Shown here piece by piece: positions 15,401 through 26,665 of a DNA stretch of 64,000 bases. Below the pieces are notes generated by a model. The model did not search any database. It was not told the origin of the DNA and saw only the letters and a program-made list of their open reading frames with translations. Every line of letters starts with the position of its first letter. Position 1 is the stretch's first letter. A program made the position numbers and the translations under genes. Source of the DNA: Archegozetes longisetosus (taxonomy: Eukaryota > Arthropoda > Arachnida > Sarcoptiformes > Trhypochthoniidae); contig JAEMBT020000009.1 in the NCBI GenBank assembly GCA_018873245.2, positions 17,887,794 through 17,951,793 of the forward strand. The letters are read 5' to 3'.

Positions 15401-15583
15401 AATAAAACCTTCAGGATCGACTTTAAGAAATGACTCTATAGTATGAGTTCCTTCATGAAGATCATTTTGGCCCCATATCTCTAGTACTTGTTGCACATCT
15501 TCGCTGGTCATATTGCGAATGTGATACATTGGTGGACATCGATCACTACTATGAAACTGACATTTTAACTCATTCATAGCCAT
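12482..15583 (-). CDS. GNAT-family N-acetyltransferase (two exons)
   Basis: Exons complement(15379..15583) and complement(12482..13224) join in phase 1 across a 2,154-bp intron with GTATGT donor and TTTCAG acceptor, giving 315 aa. The junction rebuilds a smooth QTGKILGMCAGVF segment. The N-terminal half is a GNAT acetyl-CoA-dependent acetyltransferase domain: at about residues 90-106, VSPKYQKLGIGISMW carries the Q-x-x-G-x-G acetyl-CoA pyrophosphate-binding loop. The C-terminal half (about residues 180-290) looks like a second GNAT-like lobe, including the segment GLLYMTLDSNPGGIRIAEKLG, as in the two-lobed YitH-like acetyltransferases common in nematodes and mites (recalled family knowledge). 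The substrate cannot be told from the sequence. The start at 15583 is the first ATG of the frame; a 10-bp minisatellite begins 18 bp upstream of it. Confidence 0.85.
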
Positions 15584-15600
15584 GATTATTGGATTGAAAA

Positions 15601-15730
15601 TTTAGAACAATTTAGAAGAATTTAAGAGAATTTAAGAGAATTTAAGAGAATTTAAGAGAATTTAAGAGAATTTAAGAGAATTTAAGAGAATTTAAGAGAA
15701 TTTAAGAGAATTTAAGAGAATTTAAGAGAA
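15601..15730. repeat. 10-bp minisatellite directly upstream of the GNAT start codon
   Basis: Eleven perfect copies of TTTAAGAGAA at 15621-15730, preceded by two degenerate copies (15601-15620). It begins 18 bp beyond the GNAT ATG (15583), so it lies in the 5' UTR or core promoter of that minus-strand gene. The perfect identity points to recent expansion. Confidence 0.95.
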
Positions 15731-17953
15731 TTTATTGGAGTAAAATAGCATTTATAAGGTGTCAAACCGATTATCTTTTATGGTTCTCTTTCTGAATAAT
15801 TGTCGATCTTATATAAGTTTGGCTGCTATGACATCAAATATTTGGATTCGCATGCGTTTGGATGGTGTCCATTATCTAAACGATGCTAGGGCTCAACAAG
15901 TGCTAAAGAATTTATCATATTCTCACTGAATAAAATCACTAAAATTGATTTCTGTTTTCTACTTTGTGCTAGTAAACCAATGCTAGGCGAAGCAAAGCCA
16001 AGTATACCTCTTCTTCTTACTTCTATTTCTTATTTGGTAATCGTTTTTCAATTTATTTCTATTTTTTGCTTCCAATGAACCAGTTGTTTGGTTGGGGTAA
16101 GAATTGTTCATTAAATAAAAGATTTTAGGGCTCAAGTTTAGCAGCAAAACGCAAAATATATAGACTTATTTGTTTTCTCAAACTATGTTCACAGTCTACT
16201 TCTGAATCTAGGTAAAGAGCAATGATTTATGTGCACAGTTTATTTCAAGTCAATTTCAATTACAATCTTCAGCTAAGAATGTGTTCAGAATAGTTATTAG
16301 GTTTGCATTAATGACTTATTCATCGATTTTTCTGTTGTTCTGTGTGTCGTTCATATAAATGGGTAGATTTTTTGAACCCATGAAATAATTGAATCCAGGC
16401 CTATATCCAAGCATTCACTTACTGTATTGTTACAGAACGCGCTCAAATGGTTGCTTACAAATATAATAGTTTCGAAAAATCTGTTTTTGTGTTAAATTAG
16501 TTGAATTATATATGCTGCTTAGTACCGAACAGGCCTTGATTCTAGAGATCTCTCTGAAAGACCTGAATGTGGACTTAAATCTCTAACATAAATTCAAACC
16601 TGAATTTCTTATAAAACCTCTTTAAACGATTCTGAACCTCAGATGCATTTTGTTTATTTGAACAAAAAGTATCAAATTGCATATCAATAGTTTCTATGTA
16701 TGATTTCGCATATAATTTAATATGTGAAGTCATTTCCCGTTGTGTTTATTAATTATGAAAAAGACTAGTTATCTTAATGGTAGTACCGTAAATTCATGCA
16801 TGTTTTTTGGTTCCCACTATTTGAATACCATGGATACTACTATTTGAAACACTTTAAAATTTGTGTTTTTATCACTAAATAAATGTTTAATTTCAATCAT
16901 TCCTACTATTATTTTATGTGACTCTCGCTCAAAGATCTTTTCTAAAAACTTGAACCAGACCCGAACCATTTTATTAAGACTCAAACTTTGACCTGAACTA
17001 ATATTAAGGACCAAGACTCAGATATGAGCCTCAAAAGAATCAGGTCCGGAGGTCCTGGAGGATCTTAGATCTATAATGCTCAGCTCTAAAGAATCCCTTC
17101 AGCGTGATCGGCAAAATAAACCTAGTTGATTCTAATCAAGTAATAAGTTCATTATGTGATCAAACTATGATGAGATTCTCAAATGAATTTAACTTTGGCT
17201 TTAGATTCAGAGATTTACATATCTTTACCGATCACATCGTTAGTTCGATCGAATTTATCTATGAGAATAAACCTATTATTGGAAATGCATTTAATATAAA
17301 AGACTCGTAGAGTGACTTCAGTCCTTATCTTGAAATAAAGCTATCGATTGATTAGTTATAGAAAAACATTCCGTAAACTATTATTAATGCTAATTAATAT
17401 ACAAGTAAGCGATTATTATCTCAAAAATTTTTGACATCAACTAAAATTATTATTAAGATTTGAAAGCACTCGACATTGATGATCAGTGAAACCGATTGTA
17501 TGAATCATTGATAAGGACTTATAAGCATTCCTCGTGCTTATCGTGTAGTCTGAAAACTTTTGAAAAATTATCAAATGTCAGCTACTTCTCTATTTTGATT
17601 CATACGTAACAACATGACACTTATTTATGCATTTGAAACACAATTTGACAAAAATATTAATAATAATTAGAATGATTTATAATCTTACATTGAGGCGCAT
17701 TGTGATCGTGCACACTTCAAATGGATCTTTTATGACAAATTATCAGGAGTAAAACAACGCGCCTCACTATATGCCTCTATTTATTGCTAAATCTAATTTG
17801 AAGTATTCCTTCAATTTTCTTTATTGTTGAAAATGCGTGCTTTTGTACTTTGAACTTGTACTGGTTCAAAATCAAATTAGAGTTTCAACTAAATGCAAGT
17901 CAATACTGTTTTATATTAAACTCTAACTAAAAGCTTCAAGCAACCATCTAATT
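15731..17953. other. Intergenic region
   Basis: No supportable gene. Short frames at about 16817-17014 (minus) and 17104-17310 (plus) have no splice context or recognisable motif. The surrounding 16.5-17.1 kb is a little richer in GC and in GAACC/AGATC words, possibly an eroded repeat. Confidence 0.5.
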
Positions 17954-19380
17954 ATGATCACTATAGACTTAATACTAATATTAGTTTTATTCACATTGAC
18001 TCAAAGTGTATGTCGTTTATTACTTGATGCAAATTGAGTAAATCAAATATTAGTAAATAAATATGTTTGTTCTATAGCTTATAAGTCCATTATGTGACCC
18101 CGAATATAACGCACAACTCGATTCTACTGTTCGACTAGACTCTGAGACACTCTATTGGTTTTCAGCTCAATTGGTCAATGTTGTCAAAACTGTCCCTTCT
18201 GGAAAAGCAGTCATTCAAATGGTCTCCAAAGTAACTGACTTTTGGAACTATTCTCAACCTTATCATAAAATAGAACCTCCGATTGATGCTGCCTTCACTT
18301 ATGGCGATGCTTCTGGAGCAACATCACTCGTTTTAATCAATCTTCATGTGAGTTGAGACTTATTATTTGATATAAGTTTATAAAACTTAACTTTTGAAGA
18401 GTCCAAACACGAAGTATTGGGTCATCAATACTGAGACTAACCAGATTGTGATGAGTGGACACAATCAATGGAATCAAAATATAGATGAAGTTGACAATAT
18501 TATAGATATTTTTAATTTGGGAAACACTAACGGCTATGTCATATCTGAAAGTAACGATAAAAAAGACTTAATCGCAAGAAAGTTTGTCTGGAGTTTAGAC
18601 ACTAATAAACTGAAACAATTAGAACCTGATTACTACTTGAGAACTAAAAACAATTCATATTTTGGTTTACTAGAATCATCCAAAACACCAAATACAGAAC
18701 CATTCAATAAGTTGAACGGATTCAATATAAGAGCAGCTCATATACTTCATAATCAATGGTTTTTCTTTGCGAACCAATACTATTGTCGAATGTATGTCAT
18801 CGAAAATGATTTCACAGATTTATGTCAAATTAAAAGAGTAGATCAATGGGTAGAATGTGGACATGAAACTTCTAATACAATAACAAGTGATCACTTTCAC
18901 ACTCGTTTAAGTAACGAAACGTTGAGTAATGAGGATAACAGAGAGACTTCGATCACTGTTTATGGATCTGATGGCTTCGAAGCAACAAATTCAATAGAAA
19001 TAGAAAGTAATAGTGACTCGAGCCCTACGACTGCCATAACAACGATTGTTATGATTATCATTACTATAATAGCAATTTGTGCGGTAATTACTGGAGCTTT
19101 CACTATAGTTCGTAAAAAGTCAAATATGAACGGAGAGAACAAAACAAAAAGCAGATATTTGCCAAATGATCCAAAGAGGAAGTCAAATAAATATACAAGT
19201 AGTGAGAAGGATTTCGAATCAATTGAAGGAATGCCAGTCACTCAAAAAGATTCGTACGCTTTTGTGGTCAGTGGTAAAGATATTACAGTACCGATTCATA
19301 TTGAGGCTCCTGAACAACAGACTTCAAACATGTCGTTATTCGCGCCAACTGAGCTCACTGTTAAACCAGCTAAAGTATAA
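17954..19380 (+). CDS. Orphan type I membrane protein (three exons)
   Basis: Exons 17954-18007, 18078-18347 and 18400-19380 join in phase 0 through introns of 70 and 52 bp, giving 434 aa. Exon 1 encodes only a signal peptide (MITIDLILILVLFTLTQS). The next ~290 residues form a presumed extracellular domain with many Asn, Tyr and Trp residues, N-glycosylation sequons and few cysteines. A single membrane segment follows (AITTIVMIIITIIAICAVI, about residues 315-340), then a stop-transfer RKK and a roughly 95-residue hydrophilic tail with several basic and serine clusters. I do not recognise the ectodomain. Topology (secretory entry, one pass, cytosolic tail) is well supported; a surface or endosomal receptor or adhesion role is only a guess. 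The gene ends 287 bp before the KDM8-like gene on the same strand. Confidence 0.8.
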
Positions 19381-19667
19381 AAAATTTGAATAAGCTTGTT
19401 GATTTTTCCTTAATAAACTTTAAAAACTTATAATTTGTTGTAAATCGATTCTAATGCAAGTTGAGAAACTATTTTAAATGTTATTTTTGAGAATGTTTCT
19501 AAAATTATCTGCTTATAAACTGAATGAGAAGTGGCTATGAATTCAGTTTGAAACTTATATGTAACGTGATCGAGCAGGATTTGGCGCTAAAAGTTTTAAA
19601 CGGTATCTACAGATACGATTGAAGGGCAAGTAAATGAAAACCATAGAAACAGTAAATATAAATCAAA

Positions 19668-21100
19668 ATGAATACACCAACGAATATGGATAAAATAAAT
19701 AATAAACAACTATTACGAAATTTATTTAAACTGTTACCAAATAACATTAATGAATCTAGTGAACATTTAATATCTAATCAATTAATAAATGAGCCAATTA
19801 TCAATTTGAAGCAAACTGTCTCGCAATACGTTATAGACGAAATAATAACCAAAATAGATTACATAGTCGATCATAATTGTAGTTTTGATTATGACAAATA
19901 CGAACTAATATGTCTCCACTGTGAAGCTATTATTGACATCGTTTGGGAGAATATTAATTGTTGTCAATGGGATCAAGTTGTAATTGATTTGAGATATTGT
20001 TTTGGATATATTTCTCTTATAAAATGTTTGCTTAAGATATATGTTTTGGTTGTTAGTAATCGTAATAATAATAGTTTTCATAATAAATTATTGGCTTTGA
20101 ATGCGTTAGATTTTGGTTTATTAATGAGTCCCAGCTTTTGGGATAATGTTTTAGCTAAATTTGCCACAGCTATTCATAAATCTATTGTTGATCAACAACG
20201 TAACGAACAACTTGATGGCACTGATGGAACACTTGAATCAAACGACGTTCCAAAACGTAAAATAAGTGGTAACGAAACGAATAATAGTTCAGTCAAAAGG
20301 TTTCATAAAGAAGAAGAATTAGATGAAAATGATTTAAACATAAGCAAAACAATACCATATTACAATGGAAGTAGTGATAGAGAAGTATAATTCGCGTGAG
20401 CAACTTAGATTTAGACCAATTTCGTGATCAATATTTAATACGGAAAGTGCCAGTCATAATAACTCATTGTATGGCTGATTGGCCATCAATTAGTTCTCGT
20501 AAATGGACTGTTGATTATATTCTAAAAGTGGCTGCCTTTCGAACTGTCCCGATAGAGATTGGAAGTAAATACACAGATGAAGAGTGGTCTCAAAAGTTGA
20601 TGACTATTAAAGAGTTTGTGAATCAATATATTTTGAACGAAAATTCGAAACAAATCGGGTACTTAGCGCAACATAACTTATTTGAACAAATAGAAGAGCT
20701 CAGAGCTGACTTCTCTCTTCCTGATTATTGTTGTATTACTGAGGAAGATATAAATGTTGACATAAATGCCTGGTTTGGTCCTAAACATACTGTATCTCCG
20801 CTTCATTTCGACCCAAAAGACAATCTTTTGGCTCAAGTGATGGGAAGTAAATATATTCGACTGTATAGCGATCAAACTCCAGAAGAGTTTATTTATCCGA
20901 ACCAATGCAGACTTTTATGTAATACAAGTCGAGTGGATTTGGAGAATGTTAATGAATTAGAATTTCCACTTTTCAATAAGATAGATAACTATTACGAATG
21001 TATACTGAAAGAAGGAGAAATGCTTTTTATACCTAAAAAGTACTGGCATTTTGTTAAATCTTTGTCTACAAGTTTTTCTATTAGTTTTTGGTGGAAATAA
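19668..21100 (+). CDS. KDM8: KDM8/JMJD5-like JmjC 2-oxoglutarate oxygenase, with a frame break
   Basis: The first frame (19668-20390, 240 codons) matches the helical N-terminal domain of KDM8/JMJD5 in order and character: the WENINCCQWDQVVIDLRYCF segment, then a run of helices, then an acidic/basic linker. The second frame (about 20381-21100) holds the JmjC domain. It has the Fe(II) ligands His-x-Asp in SPLHFDP and the distal His in KKYWHFV, a KYIRLYS segment carrying the 2-oxoglutarate lysine, and the family signature EEWSQKLMT. JMJD5 is an arginyl hydroxylase / protease-like nuclear and cytoplasmic enzyme (family knowledge). The frames do not join: TAA at 20388-20390 stops the first, and the second is offset, open from a TAG at 20378. 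No convincing intron fits the ~50 bp between. An indel in the assembly, an unusual intron or a true mutation are all possible. The catalytic domain itself is intact. Confidence 0.8.
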
Positions 21101-21731
21101 TGTATTATGTAAACTAAAATTGTTATAATTCAAAATAAAAGTATTTGAAATGACTTAACAAATAAAAACATTAACTAAATGATAATATTTTATATGAAGA
21201 ATAGCTTATCAGAGAATAGCATTCCACACGTATCTATTTATGAATAATTATTTTAAATCTAATGTCAAACAAAATGAGTTGAGTTAGCATTGAGCTATTA
21301 TTGGAGAGATTGTATACAACAATCATTTAAATGACGTACTATTGCAAGTTTATAACTATAATAAATATTTCTTATCTAAATCACTTTTCAGATAACAGAT
21401 CTACTTAATTGACATTGAATTAATTTAAGTTTGATAGGGCAATCAAATTGAAATATACGTACAGTTATACTAAATTTACGATTTTCATGAGTGGGTATTA
21501 AGTAACTAGCTTTTTTAGTTGCATACATCCTTTTGTTTTACTATTACCAATAGTAGTTACCTTTCAATGCCTGCTCTGTTGAATACACTCTCGTTAGGGT
21601 CTGAGGGCTACAGTCGAAAAATATGAATTTCTTATTCAAGATAAAAGATAATATCATTAAATTATAATTCACTCAATTATTTGGCGAATAAAAGAGTAAT
21701 TACTAAAACAAATTAGAGTTATTTCTGCGAC

Positions 21732-24700
21732 ATGAGTGAAGTTAACAACAACTTCGATGGTGATGGTAATCGAAAATCAAGCATTTTCAGTATTTTATCA
21801 GAAGTTTCTGATTTTGGTGAGTTCTTTCAATCAATGGCTAAACTTTTAGCTTCTGCTGAAGTAATCTTCAAATTGAATGTTGAGCTCCACTAAAAGCTCT
21901 CATAAATAATTTATAGAATCTTTTCAAATACGAATTATCTAAAATGAAATTTCTATAAAAGATTACGAGACGCTCAACAAAAATCGCGACTCAAGTATTG
22001 CATATGTATTAAACACAGTACATTCACGACAAAATTCAAGAATATCATTAAGCGAATCAAAAGTAGAAATAAGTCGTGACACTATTGATTGGGAAGATCT
22101 TAAAATCAAATATGGAGAGAAAAGTTTGGAGACAGATGTTAGAGAGAAAGCGATTAATGCGGTCAAGAATTATTACAAAACTTGCACATTCTTCGGTTGG
22201 ATTACTTCAATATTTCCTATTATTGGATGGATTAAGAATTATTCGTTCCGAAACAGCTTATTATATGATATAATCGCTGGCCTCACATTAGCCACAATAC
22301 ATGTACCACAAGCTATAGCTAATGGGTATCTGACAGGAATGGGACCTATGAGTGGATTGTATGTTTCCTTTTTTCCTGTCATAATCTATGCGCTGATGGG
22401 CACTTCTCATCACACTTCTATCGGTAATTTTTTGTCATTTTAGAGGTTATTCGAAACATTTTTATGTGTTCTTGTTAAGGGAAAGAGATTTACTCATTTG
22501 TTTAGCTAATTTATAGCTTAAAACATGTCAATAATAGACTTGAGAAGTCTTAATTCATACTTTTCTGACCTAAAGGAACATTTCCAATAATGAGTATAAT
22601 GGTTAATGATGTGGTTCTAAGAGTGAAGAACGAAAATAATGCAAATAGTACTGCGACCGATGAAGAATACACAGAACTTGAGATACTAACAAGTCTTTGC
22701 TTATTGTGCGGTCTTTTACAGGTAGGTATTGGTTGATTGAACAACTTAAATCGTTTACATCTAGCAAAACATCTTATCTTAGTTTTTGATGGGATTTCTT
22801 CATTTGGGGGCTCTTTCAGTGTTATTATCTGATTCTCTGGTGAGCGCGTTCACGTCTGCAGCTGCCATACAAATGTTGACATCTTATATGCCTATGTTAT
22901 TTGACATAGAACTACCAGCAATGAAATATATGCCTTTCAGACTTTTCAAAGTAAAACTTTTCAAAACTTATTATATTGACTTCAGTTATGACATTTATTT
23001 TGCAATTTAAGGAGTGGATCGAGTTTTTTCAGAAGATACATAAAATCAATTTTTTAACATTTGGAATCTCAATCATAGCTCTTACAACACTAATTGTTGT
23101 TGAAGGGTTTCTGGAGCCAAAACTGAAGAAGAAATTTGCATTAAAAATACCCATTCCAACGGACTTCCTACTAGTAAGTAAAACAACTAATTATACTAAA
23201 AATAGAGAGTTCAATAAGTAGTAGAAAAACTTTATTTCAGGTTGTAATAATAACAATTATATCTTGGCTGTCTAAATTTTATGAGGATCATCAAGTTCAG
23301 ATAATAGGAGAACTGCCTATAGGGTTAGTGTAAAGTATATTATTTTCTTTTATCAATATATATATACATATATATATATCAGTACATACTCTTCCATATC
23401 TCTATAAGATCCTTATTGTTTTATCTAATTTTTTGAACAGCTTACACTAGTCTTATTATAACATTCAGTAATAAAATTATAATTCACTATACACCATAAA
23501 ACTTCATAATCCCCGATAGATACCAATAGCGTCAGATTGAGAGTTCGTTGCTATGCTTTTAGGGCACGTCTCTTTTGACACGCTTTTAGCTATTAATACA
23601 CGTACTTAATTTGCTTTTCTTATTGAACTTTGATTTTATAAATATTATATATAAATAACCTGTTCAATACATCCTTGCTTATCAATTTATTCTAGTTGCC
23701 ATCGATGATTAATAAGTTTTTCACTGTAATTTATATTAGTTAGACAGTTGTGCACAATACAAGAGTTGTAAATCTGGATTAATACTTTTACATTATAAAC
23801 ATTAGAAGCCTTTAATCGAAATCATGATCGCAAACTAATCTGACAATCTATATATTTAAATGTAACCAAATTGATTGCATTGCACCCATTCAGGTGCGAG
23901 TGCGATCAACAGCGATACTTCAGAGATATAACAAGTTATTACAATAAACTTAAATTTGAATAATACTCAGTATTCCAGCTCCAAAATTTGCTCGACTTGC
24001 AATATTTCCATTAATACTCACGGATGCAATTGTGATATCAATTGTCGCCTACGCTGTGTCTGTTTCTATGGCCAAAACATTCGCAAAGAAACATCAATAC
24101 AAAATAGATGCAAATCAAGAACTTGTGGCACTGGGAACAGCTAATATATTTTCATCACTATTCAGTTGCTACCCTAGCTCTTCGTGCATATCGAGATCTT
24201 CTATTTTAGACAGAATTGGGGTTAAATCTCAAATCGCAAATCTAGTCTCTTCTGCTGTTCTTCTGCTTGTAATTCTGTTTATGGGGACACTTTTCTATCA
24301 TTTACCACTAGTAAGTTCGTTAAATATCAATATAATTGAGATCTATTAAAACCTATATTTTACTTAGTGTATTCTTTCGAGTATCATTATTGTGGCACTA
24401 AAGTCAATGTTTATGCAAATCAAAGATATCAAAAGAGTTTTCAAACTATCAAAGTTAGAAGGGGTAAAAATGAAATGATCTTCCATGAATCAGCATAAAA
24501 CTGAACGTTTTGTATTGTCAAAACAGATATCATGGATGGTGACTTTCACATCAGTAATAGTATTTGACGTGGACATCGGTCTTATAATAGGAATAGCTTT
24601 CTCTCTACTATTCATAATAATACGACTATCAAAGTTAGTAAAACATATTTGATTAAAAAATCATAGTTGTTTTAATGATATTTTGCTTAGACCTCACAAT

Positions 24701-25257
24701 ATGATAATGGGCCGATTGCCAGGCAGTGAACTCTATGTCAATATTAACCACTACGGACAGGCCAATGAGATTGAAGGAATTAAAATCTTTCATTTTTCTT
24801 GTGCTTTGTTTTTCTTCAATCGTCATACTTTTAAAGAAAATTTATACAAAAAAGTTCTTAACATTTCAAGGTATCTGAAAGCAGAAAAGCTAATAACTCA
24901 TAACAATAATTAGATAATATATTAATATTTCTAAAACTAATTAACATTTGTATCAACAACAGCAATGACATCGATATCTACATAAAAGATGGGATAAGAG
25001 GAAAGAGTCAAATAAACACAATAGTGATCGATTGCTCATCTATATTCTACATCGACAGCGCTGGTGTCGAAACGATAATCGAAGTGATAAAAGAGTTAAG
25101 ACAAATAAAGATAAATGTAGTATTAGCTTCGTGTGACCAATCTGTAATAACAATGTTACAAAAAGCGAACTTTTTCTTTGATAAATTTTCCATCTATGCT
25201 TCAGTTCACGATGCTGTTGTCAGGAGCTTGTCATTACATGATATAACATCTGTTTAA
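21732..25257 (+). CDS. SLC26-family anion (sulfate) transporter, 11 exons
   Basis: Exons: 21732-21816, 21962-22423, 22576-22721, 22783-22950, 23012-23173, 23241-23323, 23971-24310, 24368-24463, 24527-24633, 24691-24870, 24963-25257. All junctions have GT...AG and keep frame, giving 707 aa, normal for SLC26. After a polar ~150-residue N-terminus come the transporter membrane segments, with the family signatures IIAGLTLATIHVPQAIANG (sulfate-transporter motif), GLYVSFFPVIIYALMGTS and the NQELVALGTANIFSSLF region. A C-terminal STAS domain is split over the last two exons (VIDCSSIFYIDSAGVETI, the phosphate/nucleotide-loop-like region). The STAS variable loop appears short. Such proteins exchange sulfate, chloride, bicarbonate or oxalate at the plasma membrane; which of these applies cannot be read from sequence. 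Intron 6 (647 bp) is the only long intron and contains a TA-rich microsatellite near 23360. Confidence 0.92.
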
Positions 25258-26665
25258 ACACTTTTATCAATGGCTGTATTTTTCAATAGTTAATCAATAG
25301 TTAATTCAGTGATTTATTTACTTAAATCTATTGTTGATCTGTTAATAGTATTGATCTTCAGAATTAAATTGGTATATTATATAACATATTACTCAATTTA
25401 GTCCTTGGCACTCCACAAGTTATTCTTTATTGAATTTGTAAGTTTAAAGAGTAATAAATGCGTGCGACTCAATGTCTTTAGATAAATAAGATCATATTTC
25501 ATACTCGATACCAACAGGTAAGAAAGTGATTAGTATTACTAACTATGATCCTCTACCTTAATCTATGTCTTTATGAGTTGAACATTGAACAAACCTGTTC
25601 ATTGTTTTTAAACTTTTCTCTTTATGAGTCGTGGCACTAATACTTTTGATCATTTTACTATCAAAGAACAGCTAAATGTACTAAATGTACAAGCTACAGA
25701 ATAGCTAAAGTCTGTAAAACTATTCGTCAAAAATTGATTGGTCTTAAAAGTCAAAGTATGAATGATGTATATATCCTATTTGCAATTCATATTAACATAG
25801 ATTTATTTGGTTGCACGTAAGATTTCAATTATGTTAAGATCCTCGTAAAATGTATGTTCAAAATAAAAAATTATAGTATTACAAAAGCGTTTGATCAATG
25901 TTGACTTAAATATTTAGATAAACCCGGAATTTCAACTCTCAACTTTTGATTATATTGTAAGTTATTGCCTAAAGAAAGGGTATGTCAGTCACTGAAAGTA
26001 AGAGTATGGAATACCAAGTTTTTCGTGAACAAGTGCTACAACTTTCTAATTTATATATCAGTTTTATTTAACTAGAATGTTTAGTGCAAAGTATGAGTTA
26101 TTTATATTATGATTTTTAGGGCAGATATCGTACATTTCTCTTATTAATACCTATATAACCAAAACATTGAGACAGAAACGTTCAAAGTTTCACTGCATGT
26201 TGGAGTGAATATGTTCAATAGTTGCAATCTTAAAAATGTGAAATCAATACGTTACATTGTCTACTATATACAAAAGTAAACTTGTTTCTGCTCATAATAT
26301 CCGTCTATCCAATAAGACACAAAAGTCATGGTAAACACGTGTGAAGCTAAAAGTTGCGAGCACGTTAATTGTTTCCTTGATTTATAAATTCGAAGCATAT
26401 CTCTCTGTAATAAGCCTTGAAATGTTGAAATATATGATTCCCTTTTCTATTTGTTAATTTAAAGCTAATAGTTTGTAATTACTCGTCTCTTAACGTCATA
26501 TTTGTTCACGTTTTTCAATAACTAATAACTAGATAAATACACTGTTAATAGTGACAACTTGACAAAATCCGAGAGATCACACGTAAATATAGTTTCACTA
26601 ATTTTAGTCATCTATTTGGAAAAGTGATCGATTCTTTCAACACCTCCGAAATCAATAGGGACAAA
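25258..26665. other. Intergenic region
   Basis: No gene or repeat that I can support. It lies between the SLC26 stop codon and the putative upstream exon of the SLC35G-like gene, both on the plus strand. Confidence 0.5.

Noticed and set aside
17104-17310. Plus-strand 68-codon frame
   Set aside because: No in-frame ATG at the proposed start and no splice partner; composition typical of chance frames here.
22550-22744. Minus-strand frame across an SLC26 exon
   Set aside because: Antisense shadow of exon 3 of the SLC26 gene.
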